Below are positions 26,825-35,618 of a DNA stretch of 64,000 nt, piece after piece. Position 1 is the first letter of the stretch; each line of letters starts with the position of its first letter. This stretch comes from Deinococcus phoenicis (lineage in GTDB: Bacteria; Deinococcota; Deinococci; Deinococcales; Deinococcaceae): positions 1 to 64,000 of the forward strand of contig NZ_JHAC01000026.1 in the NCBI RefSeq assembly GCF_000599865.1, read 5' to 3'. The notes beneath the pieces are model-generated. The model saw nothing but the letters and a program-made list of their open reading frames with translations. It did not search any database and was not told the origin of the DNA. The position numbers were made by a program, and so were the translations under genes.

Positions 26825-27409
26825 TCACTGGGCGGGAGGCAACAGCACCGCGTCCACCACGTGAATCACGCCGTTGCAGGTATGGATGTCCGCCTGCCGG
26901 ACCGTGGCACCGTTGACTTTCAGCGCACTCCCGACCACCGACATGCTCACCTTGTCGCCGGTCACCGTCTGGGCCGAAGTCAACTGTTTGGCCTGGGTGG
27001 CCGACCATTTGCCCGGTACGACGTGATACCAGAGCAGGCGGCGCAACTGCCGGGGACTGCTCTCGATACTCCTGAGGCGGCGGGCCGACACCCTCGCAAA
27101 GGCCCGGTTGGTGGGCACAAACAGGGTATAGGGGCCGCGCCCGCCCAGATCGCCCGCTATGCCCGCCTGCCTGACCTGGGCGAGAAAGACGCTGAATTGC
27201 GGCGTCCTGGCGAGTGCGTCGACCAGGGTGCCCCCGCAGCCGCCTCCCGCCACCCGCCTGCCGGCCACGCTGCCGCCCGTGACCTGCGCGGCGGGGATTC
27301 GGCCCCCCGCCGGCCCACCCGGCCGAGGTCCCCCATCCGCCGACGCCACTGCGCCGAGCACGCACCCGCACGTGACGGCCCACCGAAGTACCCTGCGGCC
27401 CTGCTGCAT
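26825..27409 (-). CDS. Secreted fasciclin (FAS1)-domain protein
   Basis: A 194-residue exported protein. An N-terminal signal peptide (MQQGRRVLRWAVTCGCVLGAVASA) is followed by a Gly/Pro-rich linker and one fasciclin domain (about 60-192) with the conserved YTLFVPTNRAFARV, LLWYHVVPGKW and NGVIHVVDAVLLP blocks. FAS1 domains mediate adhesion to surfaces or other cells. The start is ATG at 27409; a GTG two codons upstream is an alternative. It lies just upstream of the glycan operon in the same direction, with 85 bases between. Confidence 0.87.
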   Translation of the reverse strand: MQQGRRVLRWAVTCGCVLGAVASADGGPRPGGPAGGRIPAAQVTGGSVAGRRVAGGGCGGTLVDALARTPQFSVFLAQVRQAGIAGDLGGRGPYTLFVPTNRAFARVSARRLRSIESSPRQLRRLLWYHVVPGKWSATQAKQLTSAQTVTGDKVSMSVVGSALKVNGATVRQADIHTCNGVIHVVDAVLLPPAQ

Positions 27410-27656
27410 ACCCACCCCACTTCTGGGGACCCGCTGGCCCCCCGTCCCCGAACGTGAACGACTTCCTCAAGCCTGGCAGACGATACGGCGGCCCGCGAAC
27501 ACCACCCCCTGACGCCGCAGGTGTGACCGCACTCTCACCGATTGAACTTTGAGTGGAATCTACAGTAGCACAGGCCTGAAAAATCCGGCGGGAAAGTGGA
27601 GAAAGTGGAGAGCGTCACACCATCCCGCATCCGGGTTCGCGTCACACTCACGCCAG

Positions 27657-29510
27657 ATGACCGGCCCTGCCCCACGCCCTCTCCCGCCCCGCCCGGCCAG
27701 CGACACCGCCCCACCCGGGACGCGGACCGCCGACCTGCTGCATACGCTGCGGCTGGTGTGGCGGGCCAGTCCCCGGCACAGCGTCACCTACGCCCTGACC
27801 AGCCTGCTGGGCAGTGCCCTGCCCGCCGCGAACCTGTACATCGGCAAACTTCTGCTGGACGAGGTGGCGCGCGCCGCGCAGGGGGGCGTCACCTACGGGG
27901 CGCTCCTCTCGCTGCTGGGCGTCCAGGTCGCGCTGGTCGTGCTGGGCAGCCTGCTGTCCACCGTGCAGAGCGCCTCACAGCAACTGCTGGGCGACAGCCT
28001 CCAGCACAGTGTCAGCCGCCGCATCCTCGACAAGGCGTCCGGCCTCAGCGTGGAGGCCTTCGAGAATGCCGAGACCTACGACAAGTTGCAGCAGGCGTAC
28101 CGCGAGGTGGGGTCGCGGCCCCTGGGCGTGGCGACGCAGCTGGTGGGCCTGGCAGGGGCCGCCGTGACGCTGGCCTCGGTCGGGGCGCTGATGGCGCGGC
28201 TGGGCTTCTGGGTGCTGCCGCTGGTGCTGCTGGCGAGCCTGCCGGGCGTGATCGTCAGCAACCGCTTCGGGGTGGAGGGCTACCGGATGCTGCGCCGCCA
28301 GACCCACGACGCGCGGGTGCAGAACTATCTGGGCGGCCTGCTGACCTCGGACACGCTGGTCAAGGAGGTGCGGCTCTTCGGGTTCGAGCCTTACCTGCTG
28401 CGGCGCTGGCGCGACTATTACCTGGGCTTCCGGCAGCAGCTGGAGGCGCTGGTGCGGCGGCGCTCGGGCTGGGGCTTCGCGGCGTCCCTGGTCTCGGCGC
28501 TGCTGATCGGCCTGGCGAGCGCGCTGATCCTGCGGCGGGCGGCCGCCGGGCAGATCACGGTGGGCGACTTCAGCGTCTTCGTGCTGGGCATCACGCAGGT
28601 TCAGGGCACGGTCGCGGGCCTGCTGAACGGCGTCAGCGGCATCTACCAGAACCTGCTGTACATGCGCAACCTCTTCGACTTCCTGGAACTGCCGGACCGC
28701 GATCTGGACGCGGGCGAGACGTGGTACGGCCCCATCGACACCATCGAGTTTCAGGGGGTGGGCTTCCGCTATCCCCTGACCGACCGCGACGTCCTCAGCG
28801 GCGTGTCCTTCACCGTCCGGCGGGGCGAGGCCCTGGCCCTGGTCGGGGAGAACGGGGCGGGCAAGACCACGTTGGTCAAACTCCTCACGCGGCTGTTCGA
28901 ACCCACGAGCGGGCGCATCCTGCTCAACGGCCAGGACGCCGCGCGCTTCTCGCCCCGCAGCGTGCAGAAGGAAATGAGCATCATCTTTCAGGATTTCGGG
29001 CAGTACCAGATGAGCGCGCGGGAAAACGTGGCGCTGGCCGAGGTGAGCCGCCTGGACGACGCCCCCGGGGTGCAGGGCGCCGTGGACCGGGCTGGGGCCG
29101 CGTTCGTGGAGACGCTGCCGGGCGGCCTGGAGACGCCGCTGGGCCGCCTCTTCCAGGGCGGGCGGCAGCTCTCGGGGGGGCAGTGGCAACGGCTGGCGCT
29201 GGCCCGGCTGTACTTCCGGGCCGCCTCGGTGCTGGTGTTCGACGAACCCACGGCGGCGCTCGACGCCCGCGCCGAGTTCGAGACGATGGAAGCCCTGCGG
29301 ACCCAGGCGCGTGACCGCATCACCCTGCTGATCTCCCACCGTTTTTCCACCGTGCGCCTCGCGGACCGGATCATCGTGCTGGAGGGCGGCGTGATCGTGG
29401 AGTCGGGGAGCCATCAGGAACTGCTCGCGCGGGGCGGCAAGTACGCCGTGCTGTACGACCTCCAGGCCCGGGGGTACGCCGCGAACGAGGAACCCGCCGC
29501 GCCTGCCTGA
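27657..29510 (+). CDS. ABC transporter, permease-ATPase fusion (exporter type)
   Basis: A 617-residue half-transporter: membrane domain with six helices (about 30-330) followed by an ATPase domain (about 360-600). The ATPase shows Walker A GENGAGKT, signature LSGGQWQR, Walker B VLVFDEPT and the His-switch ISHRF. Such half-transporters act as homodimers that export lipids, peptides or drugs; the substrate is not evident. I prefer the ATG at 27657, but no good ribosome site precedes it and the frame opens 108 bases earlier, so the N-terminus is uncertain. It is divergent from the fasciclin gene. Confidence 0.88.
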   Translation: MTGPAPRPLPPRPASDTAPPGTRTADLLHTLRLVWRASPRHSVTYALTSLLGSALPAANLYIGKLLLDEVARAAQGGVTYGALLSLLGVQVALVVLGSLLSTVQSASQQLLGDSLQHSVSRRILDKASGLSVEAFENAETYDKLQQAYREVGSRPLGVATQLVGLAGAAVTLASVGALMARLGFWVLPLVLLASLPGVIVSNRFGVEGYRMLRRQTHDARVQNYLGGLLTSDTLVKEVRLFGFEPYLLRRWRDYYLGFRQQLEALVRRRSGWGFAASLVSALLIGLASALILRRAAAGQITVGDFSVFVLGITQVQGTVAGLLNGVSGIYQNLLYMRNLFDFLELPDRDLDAGETWYGPIDTIEFQGVGFRYPLTDRDVLSGVSFTVRRGEALALVGENGAGKTTLVKLLTRLFEPTSGRILLNGQDAARFSPRSVQKEMSIIFQDFGQYQMSARENVALAEVSRLDDAPGVQGAVDRAGAAFVETLPGGLETPLGRLFQGGRQLSGGQWQRLALARLYFRAASVLVFDEPTAALDARAEFETMEALRTQARDRITLLISHRFSTVRLADRIIVLEGGVIVESGSHQELLARGGKYAVLYDLQARGYAANEEPAAPA

Positions 29511-29573
29511 CGCCGGGGGCGTAGGGGCAGAAGCAGTGGAGGTGGCGGCACCGTTTCCTCTCCTCTCCGGCCT

Positions 29574-30455
29574 CTACTCCAGCCCCTTTCCCGCCGTCGG
29601 CTGGCTGCCGGAGGCACTCTGAAGCACCGCCAGAACGACCCGGACAGCCGGTGACAGGGGGCCGTGGCGGACGACGGTCCCGTAACTGCGGGTCACGGCC
29701 CACGGCAGCGGGTGGCGCACCACGTTCTCCGGCAGGTCGGGCAGGGTCATCCTGGGCAGGATGGCGAAACCCAGTTCGCCAGCGACCATCGCCAGAATCG
29801 CGGTTTCGGTCGAGAGGCTCAGGCCGGGGCGTAGGTGAAGACCGCGCCGCGCCAAAGCGTCAGGAACGCGCAGATCACGCGGGTCGCCCAGATGGATGTA
29901 GGGCCGCGCCCAGAGATCCGGCAGGGGCCACGCGCGCGGCGCGATCAGCTCGTAAGGGTCTTCGCCCAGCGTGTGGGCCACGAGCGACATGCCGGGCAGA
30001 AGCTGCGTCAGACCGATCTCGGCCTGGCCCGCCTGCACGGCCTGAATCACCGCCGACCGTTCCAGGTGAGAGTCGTCCAGCTCAAGCCTGAGGGCCGGGT
30101 GGTCGCGGGCCAGGCGGGTCAGGCTTGGCGGCAGCAGGTGCCGGGCCAGACTGGGAAAACTGGCGATCCGGACCACACCCGAAAGCGCGGTGGCGGCGTC
30201 TGCCGCGCGGCCGAACAGTTCGACCTGCGCCAGAACCTGCTCGGCCAGGGGCAGCAGGCGGCGGCCCGCGTCGTTCAGGGCCACGCCACGCCCATGCCGT
30301 TCGAGCAGCCGCAGCCCCAGCTGGCCCTCCAGTTGCCGCAGGGCATGGCTCACGGCGGACTGCGTCAGGTTCAGGTGGACCGCCGCCGCACTCACGCTGC
30401 CCTTGCGGGCGGCAGCGGTGAAGGCCCGCAGCTGGGCCAGGGTCGGCTCGGGCAT
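29574..30455 (-). CDS. LysR-family transcriptional regulator
   Basis: A 293-residue LysR protein: winged HTH (PTLAQLRAFTAAARKGSVSA...TQSAVSHALRQLEGQLGLRLLER, residues 4-53) and a substrate-binding effector domain (about 90-285). It is divergent from the RocB-like peptidase gene with 146 bases between, the classical arrangement for a LysR activator and its target. A T-N11-A element (TGAGTTTTATTCA, 30455-30467) overlaps its own start codon, possibly for autoregulation. Confidence 0.92.
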   Translation of the reverse strand: MPEPTLAQLRAFTAAARKGSVSAAAVHLNLTQSAVSHALRQLEGQLGLRLLERHGRGVALNDAGRRLLPLAEQVLAQVELFGRAADAATALSGVVRIASFPSLARHLLPPSLTRLARDHPALRLELDDSHLERSAVIQAVQAGQAEIGLTQLLPGMSLVAHTLGEDPYELIAPRAWPLPDLWARPYIHLGDPRDLRVPDALARRGLHLRPGLSLSTETAILAMVAGELGFAILPRMTLPDLPENVVRHPLPWAVTRSYGTVVRHGPLSPAVRVVLAVLQSASGSQPTAGKGLE

Positions 30456-30601
30456 GAGTTTTATTCATACCACGCGGGCGCAGGACGATGTAGTGCGCCA
30501 CTCGCCCTTCACGGGCACCTACAGTCCGGAACGGCCTCCCAGCCGCCCCTTGCCCCTTGCCGCCCCCCCAGACGCTCCTCCCCTTCCCGAGGCAGGTAAC
30601 G

Positions 30602-32269
30602 ATGACGACCGTCCAGATCGCCCCCGCAGACTCCGCCTGGTCAGAACGCACCCGTGAGCTGGCGCTGACCCTGACCGCCTGGCCCAGCGAGACCGGTTCC
30701 CCGGGCGAGGAGGCTTTCCCCCAGCGCCTCCGGGCTTATCTGGCCACGTGGCCCTACTTCCAGGCCCACCCGGACCTGCTGTGGGTCGCGCCCGCCCGCG
30801 CTTCCGCCTCCGCGAATCTCTATGCGCTGGTGCGCGGCCAGGGACCGGACACCGTGATGCTCAGCGGGCATTTCGACACTGTCTCGACCGAGAACTACGG
30901 TGAGCTGGGGCCGCTGGCCTGCACGCCCGAACGCCTGCGCGAAGCCCTGATCGCCGAGCTGGAGGGCCGCGACCGGAATGCGGCGGAAACGCTGGCCCTG
31001 CATGACCTGCAAGGCGGCGAGTTCCTGCCCGGACGCGGCCTGCTGGACATGAAGGGGGGTCTGGCGGCGGGACTGGCCGTGCTGGAACGGTACGCCGCCC
31101 TACCGGAGGGGGAGCGGCGCGGCCACCTCCTGTTCGTCACTTCCCCCGACGAGGAGGGGCTGTCGAGAGGGGCGCGCAGCGTGGTTCAGGAGCTGCCGGG
31201 CATCGCACGGCGGCACAGTCTCCGCATCCGCCTGGGCATCAATCTGGACGCCACCAACGACGTGGGCGACGGCAGCGAGGGCCAGGCCGTGTATCTGGGA
31301 ACGGTGGGCAAGCTGCTGGTTTCCGCCCTGGTCGTCGGGCGTCCGACCCACGCCGCCTACCCCTTCGACGGCACGAGCGCGGCCCTGCTGGCCGCCGAAC
31401 TCGTGCGGCGTGTGGAGGGCAACGCCGATCTTGCCGATGCGGCCCACGGCCAGCGCGCGGCCCCCCCCGTCTGCCTGGAGGTCCGGGACGGCCGAACACA
31501 GTACGATGTGACGACCCCGGCGCAGTTCTGGTGCGCCTTCAACGTGCTGACCCACCGCAGGACCCCGCCTGAGGTGCTGGAGCAGTTCGTGGCCCTGGCC
31601 CAGGCAGCGGCTGACAGCGCGCTCGGCACCTTCGCCGGCCGGGCAGCGGCCTGGGACAGCCAGAGCGCGCCCGGCCTGGAGCAGCAGCGGGCACGGGTTC
31701 TGACCTTCGGCGCGTTGAGAGAACGGGCGATACGCCAGGCGGGCGAAGCGGCGGTGGCCGCCCTGGTCAACCTGACGCCCGCAGAACCCGACCCGCTGCA
31801 AGCCAGCGCCAGCCTCACGCGGGCACTTCTGGAGTTGGCCGGGGTGGAGGGTCCGGCGGTCATTGTCGGCTTCGGGGCCGTCCACTACCCGCACACCCAC
31901 ATTGCCGAGACGGATCCGGAGGGGGCGGCCGCGTCTCTGGTCACGGCCCAGGTCACCCGCTTCGTCCAGGAGACTGGGGCACGGGTCCGCCTTCGTCCGT
32001 ACTTCGCCGGGATTTCCGACATGAGTTTCCTGGGGCACTCGCCCTCCGCGGACGCTACTGCGGCGGTGACGCAGCACACGCCTCACCCGGCGCACGTGCA
32101 CACCCCGCCGGCGGACGCCCTGAGCTTTCCCACCATCAACGCAGGACCCTGGGGCCGGGACTACCACCAGAAGCTCGAACGCATCTACCAGCCCTACGCC
32201 TTCGGGGTTCTGCCGGAACTGTTGTGGCGGCTGATACGGGCGCGCCTGCCGGGTCACCCCCCCGCGTGA
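30602..32269 (+). CDS. M20-family peptidase, RocB-like
   Basis: A 555-residue metallopeptidase-fold protein resembling the arginine-utilisation protein RocB of Bacillus. Metal-site motifs are SGHFDTV (about residue 85), DMKGG (about 145) and the catalytic-Glu region SPDEEGLSRG (about 180). The later GRPTHAAYPFDGTSA block belongs to the dimerisation lid. I chose the ATG at 30602, behind GAGGCAGG. It lies divergent from the LysR gene. Amino-acid or peptide-derivative hydrolysis is the expected role; the exact substrate is unknown. Confidence 0.85.
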   Translation: MTTVQIAPADSAWSERTRELALTLTAWPSETGSPGEEAFPQRLRAYLATWPYFQAHPDLLWVAPARASASANLYALVRGQGPDTVMLSGHFDTVSTENYGELGPLACTPERLREALIAELEGRDRNAAETLALHDLQGGEFLPGRGLLDMKGGLAAGLAVLERYAALPEGERRGHLLFVTSPDEEGLSRGARSVVQELPGIARRHSLRIRLGINLDATNDVGDGSEGQAVYLGTVGKLLVSALVVGRPTHAAYPFDGTSAALLAAELVRRVEGNADLADAAHGQRAAPPVCLEVRDGRTQYDVTTPAQFWCAFNVLTHRRTPPEVLEQFVALAQAAADSALGTFAGRAAAWDSQSAPGLEQQRARVLTFGALRERAIRQAGEAAVAALVNLTPAEPDPLQASASLTRALLELAGVEGPAVIVGFGAVHYPHTHIAETDPEGAAASLVTAQVTRFVQETGARVRLRPYFAGISDMSFLGHSPSADATAAVTQHTPHPAHVHTPPADALSFPTINAGPWGRDYHQKLERIYQPYAFGVLPELLWRLIRARLPGHPPA

Positions 32270-32285
32270 ACGGGCGGGGGGCCGG

Positions 32286-33218
32286 CTACTTCAGGCCGTG
32301 GCTGAGAATCTCCGCCAGCATCCGCGTGACGGTCTTCTGGAGGTCGTCGAGCTGTTCGGTGCCTTCGCGCAACATCGCCTTCCAGCGGTCCAGGCTGCGC
32401 GCGTCCCGCCCGCTCTCGCGGACGACGGCGGAACTGACCGTGAAATGCGCGGTCGGCAGACGGTCCAGGGCGCTGCCCGCGCCACTGTGGCGCGCCCCCA
32501 GCAGCGCCCCCAGCATGCCGACGCTGTTGCTGCGCTCCATCAGTTCGCGCTGGAAGTTGCGGTCCTTGATCGACATGATCACGTCCCACGCGGCGTCGGC
32601 CAGGGCCGTGGCGGCGGAGGCCGGGCGGTGGACCTCCACGGCCAGCGTGTCCCCCTGACGCCAGGTGCGCGTCCAGACCCCGCCCCGCTCGCTCGTCCAG
32701 TGCGTCTCGAAGTCGCGCGCGTCCTCGACCAGCACGCGGAGCTGCCCAGTGCCCCCCTTCAGCGTGACGCGGTGCCCGTCTTCGAGGACACCCCATTCGC
32801 TCAACCCCTCGGCCCCCAGCGCCTGCATGCTGGCGTAGCGGCTGGCCAGGGCAGCCGGACCGTCAATGACGCGGCTGACCTCTGCGCCGTCCACACGCAG
32901 CGCCACGTCGGGCGTGCCGTCCTCGGCCCGGATCAGCTGGGCGTCATGCCGCAGGTGCAGCAGGCCGAGGCCCCAGCGGTCCTGGGCCAAGCTCAGCGCA
33001 CGGGTCAATTCCCGGCCCAGCGTCTCCTCGTCCGCACCGCTCTCGGCCAGGGCATGAATCTGGCTGTCCACATCTGCGGTCGCCATCAACGCATCGAAAC
33101 TCTTCAGGGCGTCTTCCTGAGGCGGACGGCCCCTGCTTGCGGAAGTCACCGACTTTTCGGCTGCCGGACGGGGCCGCTCGTCGGTGGGCGTTTTGTCTTT
33201 CTGTCTGACTTTGGTCAT
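32286..33218 (-). CDS. pprA: DNA repair protein PprA
   Basis: A 310-residue homologue of PprA, the Deinococcus-specific pleiotropic DNA-repair protein (D. radiodurans PprA is 284 residues and chromosome II encoded). Diagnostic blocks are [58 protein letters not shown] and [14 protein letters not shown]. The N-terminus (about 1-38) is a charged extension. PprA binds and polymerises on broken DNA, stimulates end joining and is implicated in genome segregation after irradiation. A ribosome-site-like AAAGGA precedes the ATG, and an RDRM-type palindrome lies 40 bases upstream, implying DdrO/IrrE (PprI) control. It sits directly beside the replication origin. Confidence 0.93.
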   Translation of the reverse strand: MTKVRQKDKTPTDERPRPAAEKSVTSASRGRPPQEDALKSFDALMATADVDSQIHALAESGADEETLGRELTRALSLAQDRWGLGLLHLRHDAQLIRAEDGTPDVALRVDGAEVSRVIDGPAALASRYASMQALGAEGLSEWGVLEDGHRVTLKGGTGQLRVLVEDARDFETHWTSERGGVWTRTWRQGDTLAVEVHRPASAATALADAAWDVIMSIKDRNFQRELMERSNSVGMLGALLGARHSGAGSALDRLPTAHFTVSSAVVRESGRDARSLDRWKAMLREGTEQLDDLQKTVTRMLAEILSHGLK

Positions 33219-33257
33219 GATTGTCCTTTAAACTGGGAAGGAAGTGCCACTGCCTTA

Positions 33258-33274
33258 TTATGCTACAAGCATAA
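33258..33274 (-). promoter_or_regulatory. RDRM-type palindrome upstream of pprA
   Basis: TTATGCTACAAGCATAA is a perfect inverted repeat with 7-bp arms around ACA. Its 17-bp length and TTATG/CATAA ends have the form of the radiation/desiccation response motif bound by DdrO in Deinococcus. It lies 40 bases before the pprA start, the usual location. Binding is inferred from motif form and gene identity. Confidence 0.75.
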
Positions 33275-33517
33275 GAGATGAACAACTGTCGCATTCGGTG
33301 GAGGTGAGCCGGTCGCGGTCCAGGGCAAGAGTGACCTTATCCGCTTCGCAAGAGCATGCCCGGTCTGTGGCCGGAGGTCCAGAGCCGTAGGACCAGTGAG
33401 GTGCGGTGGCATCCTCCCCCGCCAGACCCCCACTTTCACTCTTGGCTCTGAAATGGCCCTCTAAGGCTCAGCAAAAGGTTTCCCCAACTTCCTCTCCACA
33501 AATGTACCTCGCACGGC

Positions 33518-33554
33518 CTCTATGGCCCTCCTGTGCCCAAAGAGGGCCATAGAG
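33518..33554. repeat. Long inverted repeat near the origin
   Basis: Perfect 13-bp arms (CTCTATGGCCCTC and its complement) enclose 11 bases. A further partial copy, ATGGCCCTCTA, lies at 33453-33463. With no T-tract and no adjacent gene end, a protein-binding site is more likely than a terminator. The function is unknown. Confidence 0.55.
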
Positions 33555-33665
33555 TTCCTTGGGGTCCGTGGACTTATCAGGTCCGCCACCCTCAGCGCTG
33601 CCCGTCTGGGCAAAACGGGGAGGGCAGGGGGTGGCTCCGCTCCCAACTTGAGGGGCCGCCTCTGA

Positions 33666-33720
33666 TGTTGATTCTTTTAAAGATTTAAAAGATAGAAAAG
33701 ATATTGATGATCATCATCAA
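33666..33720. other. AT-rich stretch, candidate DNA-unwinding element
   Basis: About 55 bases of A/T-dominated sequence in a GC-rich genome, ending in the palindrome TTGATGATCATCATCAA (33704-33720). It directly precedes the iteron array, the expected position for duplex opening at an iteron-type origin. Confidence 0.6.
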
Positions 33721-33765
33721 GGGGCAGTGCCGAGAGGCGATAAACACGGCGTTTTTCCCGTTTTT

Positions 33766-34149
33766 CGCCTGAGATGTCCGGGCTTTTCGGGCAAAATCGC
33801 CTGAGATGTCCGATAGTCCCCCCTCAAAACCGCCTGAGATGTCCGATACCCCAGGTGCCGAATCGCCTGAGATGTCCGATAGGGGAAAGCCCCGAATCGC
33901 CTGAGATGTCCGGTACCTCTGTCCCACAATCGCCTGAGTTGTCCGATACCTCAGATGCCGAATCGCCTGAGATGTCCGATAGTCCTCCCTCAAAACCGCC
34001 TGAGTTGTCCGGTAGTGCCCCAGGGGCTGTGGAAAACTCAAAAATTATCGGCTGTGTGCGGGTTTTTCCAATTGACCCGAAAAATGAGGGCTTCGGATCG
34101 CCTGAGATGTCCGATAGTCCCCCCTCAAAACCGCCTGAGTTGTCCGATA
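33766..34149 (+). repeat. Iteron array of a replication origin
   Basis: Ten direct copies of an 18-bp unit, consensus CGCCTGAGATGTCCGATA, begin at 33766, 33798, 33831, 33864, 33898, 33931, 33964, 33997, 34099 and 34132. Variation is limited to A/T at position 10 and a few 3' bases. The step is 32-34 bases (three helical turns), and the single gap of 102 bases is about three steps, so all sites face the same side of the helix. The gap holds TGTGGAAAA (34028-34036), one mismatch from an inverted DnaA box. The array lies immediately upstream of repA, as in iteron-controlled replicons. Confidence 0.9.
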
Positions 34150-34192
34150 TCGCATTTTGATGGGGCGGCAGCTATCATGTGGCGTTTCTGAC

Positions 34193-34198
34193 AGGAGG
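34193..34198 (+). promoter_or_regulatory. Ribosome-binding site that favours the TTG start of repA
   Basis: AGGAGG lies ten bases before an in-frame TTG at 34209. The alternative GTG at 34179 has no comparable site and would put this sequence inside the coding region. Confidence 0.6.
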
Positions 34199-34208
34199 AA
34201 ACCCGACC

Positions 34209-35618
34209 TTGGCACCGAGGGCGCGTCAGCCGAAAAAACTGCCGACTCCGCCACAGGAGATCCGGCGGATCGATGAGGCGAATGTCGGGCGTCTGGGCCT
34301 GATCAGTATTCAGGAACGCATCCCGGACAGCTACACCTCATGGAGTGTGGAGTTTGAGGTGGATGGGCGCCCGGCCCGGCTCAGTTGTGACGCCCTCCCC
34401 AAATATGGCGGCGTCCCCCATGGTCTGGACGGTGACATCGCGACCGCCCTGATCGACCTGTATGTCGAGAGTGGCTGTCCGGCAGACGGCGTGCTGCTCA
34501 CGACGGCCTATCAGATTCTCAAGCGTGCGGGGCTGGACGATTCCGGCCGCTACTATCAGAATCTGCGGCAGACGCTCTACCGGCTCAGGACCTCCACCTA
34601 CAGCGCCTCGGAAGCGTGGCGGGATCACCGCCGCCGCAGCTGGACGACCGTGACCTTCAACTACATCGAGGCCCTCGAATTCACCAGCCCCGACGATGAG
34701 CTGGGCCTCAGCCGCAGCAGCATGCTGAAGATCAGGCTGGCCGAGTCCATCGTGCGCTCGATTCGTGCCCAGTACACCAAGCCGCTGGACCTGGAATTTC
34801 TCACCAGCCTGGACCGGCCCCTGACGCGCGCGCTGTACCGCCTGCTGGATGCCCGCCGTTACCCGCCCGAGGATCCGCGGCTGCCTCTGCCGGCCTACAC
34901 CGTCAATCTGATTACCTGGGCGGAGGCGTGCAAGATCGTCGATCAGCGCAGCAACAAGATCCGTTCCACCCTCAAGGGTGCCCATGAGGAGCTGCTGGAG
35001 CGGGGATACCTGTCCGCCGTCGAGTACGAGGGGCGCGGGCAAAAGCAGCAGATCACCTACACCTTCGCCGGTGTGGAAGGGCAGCAGGTGCAGGTGGAGC
35101 CGGTGCCCACGACGCCACTGGTCGGGGAACTGCTGGAGTCCCGTGTGTCCCTCGCCGTCGCCCGGCGACTGCTCAGCGAGTATGGGGAAGAGCATGTGGG
35201 GACGCGGCTCCAGAAGTTCCGGCGGCTGATCGCGAGCGGCTACAAGGTGCGGAGCCGCTCCGCGCTGCTCGTCGACGTGATCCGCGATCAGGAAGGCAAG
35301 TATCCGGACGAACCGCCGCTCCCGGACCTGCCGCCAAAGCCCGCCGTCTCCAGTGAGCCGCCCGGGCAGACCCTCGAACTCCGGCCGGATCCGGCCACGC
35401 TCGAAGAGCGGGTGGACGCCGCCCTGAAAACGGTGCAGTTTCTTTTGCGGGACCGCCTCAGCGTGAGCGACTATGCCCGGCTGCGTCTGGGGCTGATCGT
35501 CGGGCAGCCCGACGCGGCCGAGCTGGGTCGCCGGGCGCTGCGGGCCAAGATGGAAGGCCAGCTCAGTGAACTGGCGGCAGAGATTCTGGACGCTTTGCCG
35601 CCAGTCCTGCCGAACTGA
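34209..35618 (+). CDS. repA: Replication initiator RepA (RPA family)
   Basis: A 469-residue initiator of the replication initiator protein A type found on Deinococcus plasmids and chromosome II. Conserved stretches include RLGLISIQERIPDSYTSW, KYGGVPHGLDGDIATALIDL and ILKRAGLDDSGRYYQNLRQTLYRLRTSTYSA (winged-helix region, about 90-150), and FLTSLDRPLTRALYRLLDARR in the second winged helix. It should bind the iterons just upstream to initiate and limit replication of this replicon. I prefer the TTG at 34209 because of AGGAGG; GTG at 34179 gives 479 residues. The C-terminal third is Pro-rich and then helical. Confidence 0.88.
   Translation: MAPRARQPKKLPTPPQEIRRIDEANVGRLGLISIQERIPDSYTSWSVEFEVDGRPARLSCDALPKYGGVPHGLDGDIATALIDLYVESGCPADGVLLTTAYQILKRAGLDDSGRYYQNLRQTLYRLRTSTYSASEAWRDHRRRSWTTVTFNYIEALEFTSPDDELGLSRSSMLKIRLAESIVRSIRAQYTKPLDLEFLTSLDRPLTRALYRLLDARRYPPEDPRLPLPAYTVNLITWAEACKIVDQRSNKIRSTLKGAHEELLERGYLSAVEYEGRGQKQQITYTFAGVEGQQVQVEPVPTTPLVGELLESRVSLAVARRLLSEYGEEHVGTRLQKFRRLIASGYKVRSRSALLVDVIRDQEGKYPDEPPLPDLPPKPAVSSEPPGQTLELRPDPATLEERVDAALKTVQFLLRDRLSVSDYARLRLGLIVGQPDAAELGRRALRAKMEGQLSELAAEILDALPPVLPN

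Noticed and set aside
33766..34149. Regular repeats with unique intervals, CRISPR-like at first sight
   Set aside because: The repeat is only 18 bp with about 15-bp intervals, copies vary, no cas gene is near, and a replication initiator follows. Iterons explain it better.
33774..34191. Short open frames through the iterons on both strands, encoding repetitive RLRCPI- or RTSQA-type peptides
   Set aside because: They are products of translating the repeats; no ribosome sites and no family resemblance.
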